Assembly: GCF_019145195.1 (NCBI RefSeq)
Contig: NZ_JAHSTW010000008.1
Coordinates: forward strand, 186,001 to 250,000
DNA from: Pseudomonas siliginis
GTDB lineage: Bacteria > Pseudomonadota > Gammaproteobacteria > Pseudomonadales > Pseudomonadaceae
DNA length: 64,000 nt
Reading direction: 5' to 3'
The notes under the pieces are model-generated. The model was not told where the DNA came from, searched no databases, and saw only the letters and a program-made list of their open reading frames with translations. Shown piece by piece: positions 24,153 through 32,830 of the stretch. The position numbers and the translations under genes were made by a program. Position 1 is the first letter of the stretch. Every line of letters starts with the position of its first letter.

Positions 24153-26246
24153 TCAGTCCGGCTTGCCATGAATAACACCGGCGGTGTTATCGAGCAGGCT
24201 CTTGGTCGCGGTTTGCAGGAACGCCTCAAGTTTGAGTTTGAGTTCGGCAGTGCGCGGCGCGTCTGGCACTACTTCGGCGTGCGGGTTGGCGCCAAGCTGG
24301 TATTGCCAGATTTTCGGGCCCATGTCCTTGTCACGCGGCAGCACCAGAATCTGGTCGGCGGTGACGATGGCGGTGGTCTGTTCGCTGCCCGATGGCTTGA
24401 TCACACCGAAACCGGTATCGCCCTGCGGCAGGTTGAGCAGGTCACGGCCCCAGCACTGGTGACGCACTTCGCCACCGAGACGGCCCATGATGGTCGGCAC
24501 GATGTCGATCTGCGTCCCCACGGTGTGGTCGCGGGTACCGAACTTCTGCTGAATGCCAGGGGCGATCATCAGCATCGGCACGTTGAAGCGGCCCAGGTCC
24601 ATTTCAGTGATCTGGCGCTCGTTGCCGAAGCCATGGTCGCCGACGATGACAAACAGGGTTTCGTTGAAGTACTTCTCTTTGCGCGCCTTCTCGAAGAACT
24701 GGCCGAGCGCCCAATCGGAGTAGCGCATGGCGGTCAGGTGTTCGTTGAGGCTGCCACGGTCAGTCACGCGCTCGACCGGCAATGGCGTCGGCAAGGCGTA
24801 CGGCGTGTGGTTGGACAGGGTTTGCAGCAGCGCGTAGAACGGCTTGCCGTTTTCCCGCGCCTTCAGTTCTTGCAGGCCACGATCGAACATGTCCTGGTCG
24901 GACACGCCCCAGGTCGGATCGGAGAACACCGGATTGACGAAGTCATTGCGGCCAACGAAGTTGGTCATGCCCTGGTTGCTGAAGAAGCCCGACTGGTTAT
25001 CCCAGGCGAAATCACCGTTGTAGACATAGACATCGTCATAGTCGCGGGCGCTGAGCAACTGCGGCAGGCCGGACAGTTTGTGGCTGCCTTCCGGGGTCTG
25101 CATCAGGTATTCGAAACCTGGCAGGTTGGGGAAGCAGGCCATGGTCGCGAACATGCCCTGATGGGTGTGGGTGCCGTTGGAGAAGAAGCGGTCGAACAGC
25201 AGGCCTTCCTTCGACAGCTTGTCCAGGTACGGGGTGATATTGCCCGGCGCGCCCAAAGCACCGACCGAGTGACCGGCCATGCTTTCCATCAGGATCACCA
25301 CGACGTTCTTGATCGGCAGGGTCTTGTCGGCCGGCGGCATGTAGTCGCGGCGAACAGCGGCGATGTCGGCATCGACCAGTTTGTCGTCCGGCATCAGCAG
25401 CATGTCGCGCACCACTTGCTGCGCCTGTTCCTGGGGCAGCGTGGCTTTCCAGATATTGTCGCGGTCTTCGCCCATGCGCGCCTTGGCTGCGGCGACCAGC
25501 GACAGCGTGCCATTGAGACCGAGCTGGTTGGCGAAGTTGGAATCGGTGGTGTAGACGTCACCCCAACGCATCGGCGGGCCTTGACGCAAGGTGCCGCGAG
25601 CGGCGACCACGCAGATCAGCAGGCAGACCACGAACACCGCCAGGCGGGTGTACCATGGCGCAACCTGACGGGAGCTGACGCTGCCGCCGCTGAACGGTCC
25701 GCGCGGGCGGGTGGCGCGGTCGGCGCCTTTGAACGCCAGGGTCAGAATGACCGTACCGATCACCCACGCCAGCACGTAGCGCACCACCGGGAAACCGTAC
25801 CAGAGCATGCTCATTACGGTTTTCGGGTCTTCCTTCACGTACTGGAACACCAGACCATTGAGGCGCTGGTGAAATTCGCGGTAGAAGTCCATCTCCATCA
25901 GGCCGAGAAACAGCGCGATGCTCGAGGCGACGGTCAGCCACAGACGGAAGAAACCGCGCGCGGCCATGGCCCGGGCACTGAACAGCGCCAGCACCAGCGG
26001 AATGCACAGGTAGACCACCAGGCGCAGGTCGAAACGCAGACCGTTGACGAACGCTTCAAGGAAGGTCGCGGCCGGGGTGTCGAGGATCATCTCGCGGTTG
26101 TAGACCAGCAGCGCGAGGCGCAGCGCGGAAAACATCACCATCATGACCAGCGCGCACAGCAGCGTGTAGGCCAGATGCGATTTGACGGTCGGTTGCAGCA
26201 GGCGAGCAGAAGATCGCTGCTGATTCAGGGCGTCCGGGTTTGCCAT
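24153..26246 (-). CDS. LTA synthase family membrane sulfatase/phosphotransferase
   Basis: The 697-residue protein has an N-terminal membrane part (about five helices within residues 25-215) and a periplasmic sulfatase-fold domain from about 310. The active-site segment is NGTHTH (Thr359 probably the nucleophile), and VGDHGF (Asp537, His538) is a metal-ligand motif. Gram-negative members of this family transfer phosphoglycerol or related groups, for example onto periplasmic glucans, but some modify other envelope sugars. It is a single gene; the acceptor is not known. Confidence 0.9.
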   Translation of the reverse strand: MANPDALNQQRSSARLLQPTVKSHLAYTLLCALVMMVMFSALRLALLVYNREMILDTPAATFLEAFVNGLRFDLRLVVYLCIPLVLALFSARAMAARGFFRLWLTVASSIALFLGLMEMDFYREFHQRLNGLVFQYVKEDPKTVMSMLWYGFPVVRYVLAWVIGTVILTLAFKGADRATRPRGPFSGGSVSSRQVAPWYTRLAVFVVCLLICVVAARGTLRQGPPMRWGDVYTTDSNFANQLGLNGTLSLVAAAKARMGEDRDNIWKATLPQEQAQQVVRDMLLMPDDKLVDADIAAVRRDYMPPADKTLPIKNVVVILMESMAGHSVGALGAPGNITPYLDKLSKEGLLFDRFFSNGTHTHQGMFATMACFPNLPGFEYLMQTPEGSHKLSGLPQLLSARDYDDVYVYNGDFAWDNQSGFFSNQGMTNFVGRNDFVNPVFSDPTWGVSDQDMFDRGLQELKARENGKPFYALLQTLSNHTPYALPTPLPVERVTDRGSLNEHLTAMRYSDWALGQFFEKARKEKYFNETLFVIVGDHGFGNERQITEMDLGRFNVPMLMIAPGIQQKFGTRDHTVGTQIDIVPTIMGRLGGEVRHQCWGRDLLNLPQGDTGFGVIKPSGSEQTTAIVTADQILVLPRDKDMGPKIWQYQLGANPHAEVVPDAPRTAELKLKLEAFLQTATKSLLDNTAGVIHGKPD

Positions 26247-26515
26247 GTCGTTTTAGGACCCATTGGAAGTTGAAGTTGCAAAAATACAGCGGCGCCAGGC
26301 CCTCTATTGGTCAGTCCAGACCCCGGGGCGTGCGCGGTGCGCAAATGTTGCACGATCGTTCACACCATTGCCATTGATTACTGCCCTGCTCTTCGAGACT
26401 TTCATTTGAAGGGCTAGCAGCGCAATGGCAGGCAACAAGTGCGGGCGAATTGTCTTGGAGACTTTGTGAAAATTTCGTGCAACGCATATCTGGAAATACA
26501 ATTTAGAGACAAAAC
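26247..26515. other. Intergenic region upstream of the sulfatase gene
   Basis: About 270 bp that must contain the sulfatase promoter. It has a diffuse GCAATGG/CCATTGC inverted repeat (26368-26374 and about 26422-26430) but no ORF I can support and no recognised operator. Confidence 0.4.
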
Positions 26516-26544
26516 AAAACGCCCCGAATGGTTCGGGGCGTTTT
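26516..26544. terminator. Intrinsic terminator (bidirectional) after the START-domain gene
   Basis: A perfect stem AAAACGCCCCGAA / TTCGGGGCGTTTT with a 3-base loop. It lies 16 bases after the stop of the START-domain gene on the minus strand. Confidence 0.92.
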
Positions 26545-26560
26545 GCTTACAGCCAATTGA

Positions 26561-27166
26561 TTATTTCTCGGCGCGTTCTTTCAGCGCTTTCAGGGTATTG
26601 AATGGCGCATCGACCACAAACTTGTTGGCGACCATGGCCGGCACGCTTCCGCCCGGTTCGGTGTGCACCTGATAAGTCACTTCAACCTGATCGCCTTTAG
26701 GCACGAACTTCCAGAAGCCTTTGACTTGCTGGACCCGCACGAAGCCTTTTTCTTCCGGCAGATAGGTCGGCACGCCTTCAAGATTACGGGTCAGGCTGCC
26801 ATCGGCGCCCTCAACAGTGGTGATTTTCAACACCGAATCACGCGGGGTCACCGGCCATGGCGTATTGAATTGCGAATAGGTCCAGCTCAGATCGCCTTCG
26901 TGCTTGAGCAGTTTCTGGCTTTTGCACTCGTGAATCCACGCGCAGGCGCCGGAGACGTCTTCCTGCAAGGCACGCAGTTTGGCAACGGTGGTTTTCATCA
27001 GCGCAACGCCTTGGTAGGACTTGTAATCCGAACCGGGTATTTCGCTCAGGGAAACCTTGATGCCGTCTTCGTTCTTGGCCACTGTCCAGTCTTCCGCGTG
27101 GACGACCGAAGTGGCAAGTACGGCAGTCAGACCACACAACACAGCGATACGGTGCAGCGAACCCAT
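26561..27166 (-). CDS. START domain-containing exported protein
   Basis: The 201-residue protein starts at ATG 27166, with AAGGAA upstream. Residues 1-24 form a signal peptide cut after VVHA. The mature part follows the bacterial START pattern: WTVAKNEDGIKV near its start, the SYQGVALMKTTVAKLRAL helix, WTYSQFNTPWPVTPRDSV, and a C-terminal helix after GGSVPAMVANKFVVDAPFNTL. START folds bind lipids in a hydrophobic cavity, so a periplasmic lipid-binding role is likely but unproven. Confidence 0.87.
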   Translation of the reverse strand: MGSLHRIAVLCGLTAVLATSVVHAEDWTVAKNEDGIKVSLSEIPGSDYKSYQGVALMKTTVAKLRALQEDVSGACAWIHECKSQKLLKHEGDLSWTYSQFNTPWPVTPRDSVLKITTVEGADGSLTRNLEGVPTYLPEEKGFVRVQQVKGFWKFVPKGDQVEVTYQVHTEPGGSVPAMVANKFVVDAPFNTLKALKERAEK

Positions 27167-27206
27167 AGTGTTATTCCTTATTGTTGAAGTTCCGTTGGTG
27201 AACACA

Positions 27207-27461
27207 TCATGCCGCCGTCATCTGCTCCCACCAGCCGATCAATCTGATCGCTTCTTCTGAACTGCTGCCGCAAACCTCGACATCCGCAGCGAAACCCGAG
27301 CAGACAGCCGGACGTTCCGGACGGCCGAAAATGCTGCACAGGTTATCGACCGACAGTTGCACGCAACGTTCGCCGGCGGGTTTGCCATCGGGCATGCCGG
27401 GAATCGGCGAACTGATGGAGGGGGCAATGCAGCAAGCGCCACAGCCTTCACGGCATTTCAT
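27207..27461 (-). CDS. YkgJ family cysteine cluster protein
   Basis: The 84-residue protein begins MKCREGCGACC and has Cys at 3, 7, 10, 11, 33, 42, 54 and 64. This dense pattern defines the YkgJ-type putative metal (Zn or Fe-S) binding family. Its function is unknown. It is cytoplasmic by appearance and lies 40 bases upstream of the START gene, so the two may share a transcript. Confidence 0.87.
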   Translation of the reverse strand: MKCREGCGACCIAPSISSPIPGMPDGKPAGERCVQLSVDNLCSIFGRPERPAVCSGFAADVEVCGSSSEEAIRLIGWWEQMTAA

Positions 27462-27623
27462 GACGAAAGATCCTCGCGACGGGCGATGTGTAAAGAGACG
27501 GGGAACAGAGTAACCGCTAAAACAGCTGTTTCAAATTGCTGCAAGCGGCTTTTCAACGATAAGTAAAAGTGACCGGGCAGTCTCCGACGAAGCGTCTGGT
27601 CTGCACGTCGCAGAGGGCTGCAT

Positions 27624-28097
27624 CTATTGCTTGAATTCGAAATCCAGCGCCGCGCCTTCCACATCGCGTCGCGCTTCGTTGCGCAATTGCAACTCCATTT
27701 CATTGCTGAGCAAGCGGCCGTTGAGCTGGAAGCCGTTATCTTTCTCGCCAAACATCTGCGGCAGGATCGCCTCGCGTTTGGGCAGTTCTACGGTGCCCTG
27801 TGGCTTCAGGTCTTCAACCATCTCCTTGGGCAGGCTGAGATCGAGTTTTGCCGGCGGCAATTTGGTCTTGGCCACTTCGCTCGCGGATTTCGACTTCGAG
27901 GCAACCGGGCGGCGCTTCTTCACCGTGGCGTTTTTTTTGGCCTGGGCTTTTTTTGCCGGAGCCACGGTTTTGACGGCTTTCTTCGTCGTACTGGTCGCTG
28001 CCGGTTTTTCCTGGGCTGCGGCCGCCATAACACCCGGTGCCTGACCGATCATCAACAAACCCAGCAATACCCACGCGGCAGGAACAATGGCTTTCAT
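27624..28097 (-). CDS. Conserved exported Lys/Ala-rich protein
   Basis: The 157-residue protein has a signal peptide (residues 1-25, cut after VMA). A basic, low-complexity stretch of Lys, Ala and Thr (30-75) follows, then an ordered C-terminal part with LDLSLPKEMVEDLKP, ILPQMFGEKDNGFQLNGRLL and a final ALDFEFKQ. I recognise it only as a Pseudomonas hypothetical family. The low-complexity middle explains why it is sometimes mislabelled as a translation factor. A periplasmic role is likely. Confidence 0.7.
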   Translation of the reverse strand: MKAIVPAAWVLLGLLMIGQAPGVMAAAAQEKPAATSTTKKAVKTVAPAKKAQAKKNATVKKRRPVASKSKSASEVAKTKLPPAKLDLSLPKEMVEDLKPQGTVELPKREAILPQMFGEKDNGFQLNGRLLSNEMELQLRNEARRDVEGAALDFEFKQ

Positions 28098-28175
28098 GGA
28101 CCCAACGAACTAACGGCAGAGGGCCACATGCTCGCTTGTTGTGCGTCACATGACAAGCCTCAGCGCCCTCCCCGT

Positions 28176-29615
28176 TCAGAATCCGCCAGCGGTTTCCTGA
28201 CACAGTTGGGTGGCCAACAGACCCAGCGTCATCAGCGCCCGCTCCGCCTCGCGGTTCCACGGAATGCCGCAGTTGAGGCGGATACAGTGGTTGAACTGCT
28301 CGGTATTACTGAAGATCAGCCCCGGTGCGATGCTGATGCCTTGTTGCAGCGCGCGGACATGCAATTCCTGAGTGTTGACCCGCCCCGGCAAGCTCACCCA
28401 GAGGATGAAACCGCCCGTGGGCCGGGACATCTGCGTGCCCTCAGGGAAGTGCTGCTGCACCGCCAGCTGGAACGCGCTGAGGTTTTTCCGGTACTCCTGA
28501 CGGATGTAGCGTAAATGCCGGTCATAACCGCCGTTTTCCAGATAGGCGGCAATCGCCATCTGCGTGACGCTGCACGCCGAATGGGTGCTGAAGGTTTGCA
28601 GGCGCTGGATTTCCTGTTGGTATTTGCCGGCGATCATCCAGCCGATACGCACACCTGGCGACAAGGTTTTGGAGAAGCTCGAGCAGTAGATCACCCGATC
28701 CAGCCTGTCGTAAGCCTTCAGCGCCTTGGTACGGCCCTGCTCGAACATCAGTTCGCCGTAGATATCGTCTTCGACAATCTGAATGTCGAAATCCGAGGCC
28801 AGACGCAACAACTGTTTCTGCCGCTCTTCCGGCATGGTCCCGCCGAGGGGATTGCTCAGGCGCGTGGTCAGCACCAACGCCTTGATCGACCACTGGTTGG
28901 CGGCCAGTTGCAAGGCTTCCAGGCTCATGCCGGTGGCGGGGTCGCTGGGGATTTCGATGACCTTCAGGCCAAGCAGATCGGCCAGTTGCAGCAGGCCGTA
29001 ATAGGTCGGTGATTCGGCAGCGATCAGATCCCCCGGCCGGGTCAGCACGCGCAACGACATCTGCAAGGCGTCGACACAGCCGTGGGTGATCACCACTTCC
29101 GACGGATCGACCACCACGCCAGCGTCACGCATACGGATCGCGACCTGCCGGCGCAGCGGTTCGAAGCCGGGGCTGAACATGTAGCTGAACGCCCGTGGGC
29201 TGTGAAACCGGGTGACCTTGGCCAGCTGCTGATGCAGCGCGCGCACCGGCAGATAATCGACACTCGGCACCGCAGCGCCCAGCGGAAACACGCCTTCGCG
29301 CCGCGACTCGACCAATACCTGCTGGATGATGCTGCTGCGCGTCACCAGCCCCGGCCGTTCGACCCGGGCAATATCCGGCGTCGGCGCGGTCAGCGCTGGG
29401 GTCTGGTGCACGTAGTAACCCGACTGCGGTCGGGCGCGGATCAGGCCCTGATCTTCAAGGTTGGCGTAAGCCTGCAACACCGTCGCATGACTGACGTTGA
29501 GCTGCGAACTCATCTTGCGCACCGAAGGCACGCGCTCCCCCGGTTGATAGACACCACGGCGGATGTCTTCGGCCAGTTGCTGAGCAATACGTTGGTAGAG
29601 CAAGAGATTGGTCAT
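28176..29615 (-). CDS. MocR-type GntR regulator with aminotransferase domain
   Basis: The 479-residue protein joins a GntR winged helix (residues about 5-75, with RVPSVRKMSSQLNVSHATVLQAY) to a type I aminotransferase-like domain carrying the PLP lysine Lys316 in SFSKTLSPG. MocR regulators use PLP or its adduct as effector and often control a neighbouring metabolic gene. Here no gene is divergent from it. Repeated GGGACAG/CTGTCCC half-sites lie 50-130 bases upstream, so autoregulation is the clearest prediction. Confidence 0.9.
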   Translation of the reverse strand: MTNLLLYQRIAQQLAEDIRRGVYQPGERVPSVRKMSSQLNVSHATVLQAYANLEDQGLIRARPQSGYYVHQTPALTAPTPDIARVERPGLVTRSSIIQQVLVESRREGVFPLGAAVPSVDYLPVRALHQQLAKVTRFHSPRAFSYMFSPGFEPLRRQVAIRMRDAGVVVDPSEVVITHGCVDALQMSLRVLTRPGDLIAAESPTYYGLLQLADLLGLKVIEIPSDPATGMSLEALQLAANQWSIKALVLTTRLSNPLGGTMPEERQKQLLRLASDFDIQIVEDDIYGELMFEQGRTKALKAYDRLDRVIYCSSFSKTLSPGVRIGWMIAGKYQQEIQRLQTFSTHSACSVTQMAIAAYLENGGYDRHLRYIRQEYRKNLSAFQLAVQQHFPEGTQMSRPTGGFILWVSLPGRVNTQELHVRALQQGISIAPGLIFSNTEQFNHCIRLNCGIPWNREAERALMTLGLLATQLCQETAGGF

Positions 29616-29665
29616 GACGCAGCACTCGATTTCACGGGCATTTTATTCTTGTCTGAAACAATACC

Positions 29666-29742
29666 GGAACAGTTTAGAAGTGTACTGGGACAGTTGCCAG
29701 ATTACTCGACCGTACAGTGGGGTGTCTGTCCCATCTGTACGG
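29666..29742. promoter_or_regulatory. Half-site array upstream of mocR-type gene (putative operator)
   Basis: Direct half-sites GGAACAG (29666-29672), GGGACAG (29687-29693) and CGTACAG (29711-29717) are followed by inverted CTGTCCC (29726-29732) and CTGTACGG (29735-29742). CCGTACAG at 29710 and CTGTACGG at 29735 form a perfect 8-bp inverted repeat. Direct plus inverted repeats are the known style of MocR operators. Confidence 0.6.
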
Positions 29743-29767
29743 TTTTGCGCAGCAATCGACAGACATA

Positions 29768-29802
29768 AAAAAGCCCGGCACTGCATGACAGTCCGGGCTT
29801 TC
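29768..29802 (-). terminator. Intrinsic terminator of the lipoprotein/OmpA operon
   Basis: On the minus strand, AAAGCCCGG and CCGGGCTTT pair across a 15-base loop and are followed by a T-run. It lies 15 bases beyond the OmpA-family stop. Confidence 0.85.
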
Positions 29803-29816
29803 CAGAGACGCAGCCC

Positions 29817-30629
29817 TCAACGGGCGGCGCCGAGCTGGCCTTTTTCGTCAGAGAACACGATCTCGACGCGGCGATTCTGCGCCCGGCCACGCTCGGAGGC
29901 GTTGGCATCGACCGGGAACTGGTCGCCGTAACCTTCGACCTGAATGCGTTTTTCGTCGATACCCAGATCGACCAGCACGTCAGCCACCGATTGCGCGCGA
30001 TCGCGGGACAGTTTGAGGTTTTCCTGTTTGCCACCGGTGCTGTCGGTGTAGCCCTCGATGCGCACCACGCGCTTGGGGTTGAGTTGCAGAAACTGGACGA
30101 TCTTCAGCACGACACGGTTGGCCGAGTTTTTCAGTTCCGCCTGGCCGGTGTCGAACAACACGTCGCCGAGGGTCATGACCAGCCCCCGATCGGTCTGTGT
30201 GGTGGCCAGCGCCTCGATCTGTTCCTCCAGCCACTTGCCCTGCTGCTGCACACTGAGCAGCTTCGACTCGCGCAGAGCCAGTTGCAGACGCTGACGCTCA
30301 AGCTCGAGCTTGGCTGCGCGTTCCTCGTTGAGCGCCTGGTTGGTGTGCTCGCGGGCGATTTCGCTGTAGCGCTGGCTCAGGTAGGCGTAATGCACCACGT
30401 CGGCACCGCTGCCCCAATAGGTCGACAGCCGATCGGCGCGGGCCAGGGATTCGCCGGCGCGGATCACGTCTTTCGGCGCGATGCGCAGCACGTTGGAATC
30501 TTCCTTGACCTTCTGGAAATCAACGCCGGCCTGTTGCAGCGCCGCCTCGCTGTGCTGGCCGGCGCAGCCGTACAGGCTGGCGCAACCGGCGAGGAGCAGA
30601 ATGCCGAGAGCATTGGACTTGAGGCTCAT
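29817..30629 (-). CDS. OmpA family lipoprotein
   Basis: The 270-residue protein has a lipobox ending at Cys16 (LLLAGC), a central helical part rich in Glu, Arg and Gln (about 90-150), and a C-terminal OmpA peptidoglycan-binding domain (about 155-265) with IEGYTDSTGGKQENLKLSRDR and GRAQNRRVEIV. It probably anchors the outer membrane to peptidoglycan. Its ATG overlaps the stop of the DUF4398 lipoprotein gene by 4 bases, so the two are translationally coupled and may work together. Confidence 0.9.
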   Translation of the reverse strand: MSLKSNALGILLLAGCASLYGCAGQHSEAALQQAGVDFQKVKEDSNVLRIAPKDVIRAGESLARADRLSTYWGSGADVVHYAYLSQRYSEIAREHTNQALNEERAAKLELERQRLQLALRESKLLSVQQQGKWLEEQIEALATTQTDRGLVMTLGDVLFDTGQAELKNSANRVVLKIVQFLQLNPKRVVRIEGYTDSTGGKQENLKLSRDRAQSVADVLVDLGIDEKRIQVEGYGDQFPVDANASERGRAQNRRVEIVFSDEKGQLGAAR

Positions 30630-30988
30630 TGCGCTTCCCCCAGTTGCAGCTGCTTGCGCAGGCGGACAATGCGGGTATTGAGCACATTCAGCTGTTCTTC
30701 ACTTTTTTTCGTCAGCACCTTGGCCTCGGCCAGACGTGCATCCAGTTCCGCCTGCTCGGCACGCATGCGCGCGTTGCGATAGGACTCGTCGGCCATGCTG
30801 CCTTTGGCGCGGTTGTATTTTGTTTCGGCCAGTTGCATTTCCGGCACTTCGTCAGCGGTGGCGCCGACTGCCTTGGCCTGCACGATGGCTTGTTCGGTCA
30901 AACGCATTTGCTCACTGGGTGCCGGATCGGATGCGCACCCGGCCAGGGCCAGAACGGCCACAGCCGCGAAAAGAGGTCGAATACTCAC
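30626..30988 (-). CDS. DUF4398 domain-containing lipoprotein
   Basis: The 120-residue protein has a lipobox LALAGC with Cys18. The mature part is a helical DUF4398 domain with a likely coiled coil (RMRAEQAELDARLAEAKVLT, then EEQLNVLNTRIVRLRKQL). The function is unknown. It sits 10 bases after the solute-binding protein gene and overlaps the OmpA gene by 4 bases, forming a three-gene operon. Confidence 0.87.
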   Translation of the reverse strand: MSIRPLFAAVAVLALAGCASDPAPSEQMRLTEQAIVQAKAVGATADEVPEMQLAETKYNRAKGSMADESYRNARMRAEQAELDARLAEAKVLTKKSEEQLNVLNTRIVRLRKQLQLGEAQ

Positions 30989-30997
30989 TAAGAATCC

Positions 30998-31819
30998 CTA
31001 CTGTTTTGGGGCACTGACAGGTTGTGGCGGCTGTTGCTGTTGCGCCTTCCAGCGCTCGATGTTGCGTTGCAGCGCGGCTTCCGTCAGTCCGGACGCGGGC
31101 AATTCTGTCATCTTTTTGGCGAGCTGTCCGCGCAACCACGGATCGTTGCAGGCCGAGTTATGCGAAACCGCGAGGAACAGACCCGGCCGGTCGATGGGTT
31201 GTTCGAACGCCAACAGATCGCTGGTCATGCCCAATGTCTGCGCGGCGGCCAGGCCTGAGTAACGTCCGGCGAGGACATATTCCACCTCGCCCAACAGCAG
31301 TTTCTGTAATGCCTCGGTAAGGTTTGCTGTGCGGGTCAGGGTCAGATTCTGTTCGGCGAAAGTGCCGAATGCCTGAGTCATCCGCGACTTTTCCGACACC
31401 GCGCCGGCATGGCCTTTCAGGTCGCCGGCCTCGGCATAGGTCAGCGTCGAGCCTTTGCGCGTCCACACCAGGTAGTCGTTTTCCAGCAGTGGCGGATGAA
31501 TGAAGTCGAAGTTTTCCAGCTCATTCACGGTCAGCGGCGCGTCGGCCAGCATGTCCATACGCCCGCTGCGCACTTCATCGAGGGCCTGCGAGCGTTTGCC
31601 GGCGTAGAGCAGGTCGACTTTGATGCCCAGATCCTTGGCCACTTGCTGCAACAGATCGGCACTGGCGCCGATCAGGCGCTTGGGGTTTTGCGGGTCCTGC
31701 CACAAGTACGGCGGCGCGTCAGGGCTGCCGGTGACGACCAGGCGCTCACACTTGCCCGCGGCCATGGCCAAACCTGGCAACAGGGCCAATCCCAACAACC
31801 ATCCGCAGCGCAGATCCAT
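30998..31819 (-). CDS. Periplasmic solute-binding protein (family 3-like)
   Basis: The 273-residue protein starts at ATG 31819 with GGGAG upstream; the longer frame has no support. Residues 1-20 are a signal peptide ending in AMA. The rest follows the type 3 extracellular solute-binding fold, with APPYLWQDPQNPKRLIGASADLLQQ and RSGRMDMLADAPLTVNE. No permease is next to it. Its pairing with envelope lipoproteins suggests it may be a sensor or stand-alone binding protein rather than part of a transporter. Confidence 0.83.
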   Translation of the reverse strand: MDLRCGWLLGLALLPGLAMAAGKCERLVVTGSPDAPPYLWQDPQNPKRLIGASADLLQQVAKDLGIKVDLLYAGKRSQALDEVRSGRMDMLADAPLTVNELENFDFIHPPLLENDYLVWTRKGSTLTYAEAGDLKGHAGAVSEKSRMTQAFGTFAEQNLTLTRTANLTEALQKLLLGEVEYVLAGRYSGLAAAQTLGMTSDLLAFEQPIDRPGLFLAVSHNSACNDPWLRGQLAKKMTELPASGLTEAALQRNIERWKAQQQQPPQPVSAPKQ

Positions 31820-31856
31820 GGCAAAACGCTCCCGCTTGAAATTCGAGACAAAAAAA

Positions 31857-31885
31857 AGCCCGACCAACAGGCCGGGCTCTTTATA
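31857..31885 (-). terminator. Intrinsic terminator after etfA
   Basis: On the minus strand AGCCCGGCC pairs imperfectly with GGTCGGGCT and a T-run follows (31852-31858 region). It ends the etfBA transcript about 16 bases past the stop. Confidence 0.75.
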
Positions 31886-31900
31886 AGTGAAGACGCCGGA

Positions 31901-32830
31901 TTAGACCAGCTTCTCCAGCTCAGGTACTGCTTCGAACAGATCCGCCACGAGGCCGTAATCGGCCACTTGGAAGATCGGCGCTTCTTCGTCCTTGTTGATC
32001 GCAACGATCACCTTGGAGTCTTTCATGCCAGCCAGATGCTGGATCGCGCCGGAGATACCGACGGCGATGTACAGCTGTGGCGCAACGATCTTGCCGGTCT
32101 GACCGACCTGCATGTCGTTCGGTACGAAACCTGCGTCGACCGCAGCGCGTGAAGCGCCAACAGCAGCGCCAAGCTTGTCGGCCAGCGCGTACAGGTGTTT
32201 GAAGTTGTCACCGTTCTGCATGCCGCGACCGCCAGAGACGACGATCTTGGCAGCGGTCAGCTCAGGACGGTCGGACTTGGCCAGCTCTTCGCTGACGAAG
32301 CTCGAAGTACCGGCGTCGTGGGCAGCACCTACGGCTTCAACGGCAGCCGAACCACCTTCAGCAGCAACCGGATCGAAACCGGTGGCACGCACGGTGATCA
32401 CTTTGATCGCGGCGGTCGATTGCACGGTGGCGATGGCGTTACCGGCGTAGATCGGGCGCTTGAAAGTGTCAGCGCTTTCTACCGAGATGATCTCGGAGAT
32501 CTGGTCAACGTCCAGCGCAGCAGCAACGCGCGGCAGGATGTTTTTGCCGTTGGAAGTGGCGGCAGCGAGGATGTGGCTGTAGCCAGCGCCCAGCTCTGCA
32601 ACCAGCGGAGCTACGTTCTCTGGCAGCTGATGCGCGTAAGCGGCGTTGTCAGCATTCAGGACTTTGCTCACGCCAGCGATTTTAGCCGCGGCTTCGGCCA
32701 CCGGACCAGCGCCCTGACCTGCTACCAGAACGTGGATGTCGCCGCCGATTTTGGCAGCAGCGGCCACGGTGTTCAGTGTGGCCGGGGCCAGCACTTTGTT
32801 GTCGTGTTCAGCAATAACCAAGATAGTCAT
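31901..32830 (-). CDS. etfA: Electron transfer flavoprotein alpha subunit
   Basis: The 309-residue length is typical. The C-terminal FAD-binding region is clear: VVSGGRGMQNGDNF, GASRAAVDAGFVPNDMQVGQTG and AVGISGAIQHLAGMKDS. With EtfB it forms the soluble flavoprotein that takes electrons from acyl-CoA and other dehydrogenases and passes them to EtfQO. Its ATG follows the etfB stop directly (TAAATG), giving tight coupling. Confidence 0.97.
   Translation of the reverse strand: MTILVIAEHDNKVLAPATLNTVAAAAKIGGDIHVLVAGQGAGPVAEAAAKIAGVSKVLNADNAAYAHQLPENVAPLVAELGAGYSHILAAATSNGKNILPRVAAALDVDQISEIISVESADTFKRPIYAGNAIATVQSTAAIKVITVRATGFDPVAAEGGSAAVEAVGAAHDAGTSSFVSEELAKSDRPELTAAKIVVSGGRGMQNGDNFKHLYALADKLGAAVGASRAAVDAGFVPNDMQVGQTGKIVAPQLYIAVGISGAIQHLAGMKDSKVIVAINKDEEAPIFQVADYGLVADLFEAVPELEKLV

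Noticed and set aside
24168..26273. 701-codon plus-strand frame opposite the LTA-synthase-like gene
   Set aside because: Antisense shadow of a clear membrane sulfatase; the translation is His/Gln/Arg-rich with no recognisable motif.
26304..26501. 65-codon minus-strand ORF upstream of the sulfatase gene
   Set aside because: No ribosome site and no recognisable sequence; more likely promoter DNA.
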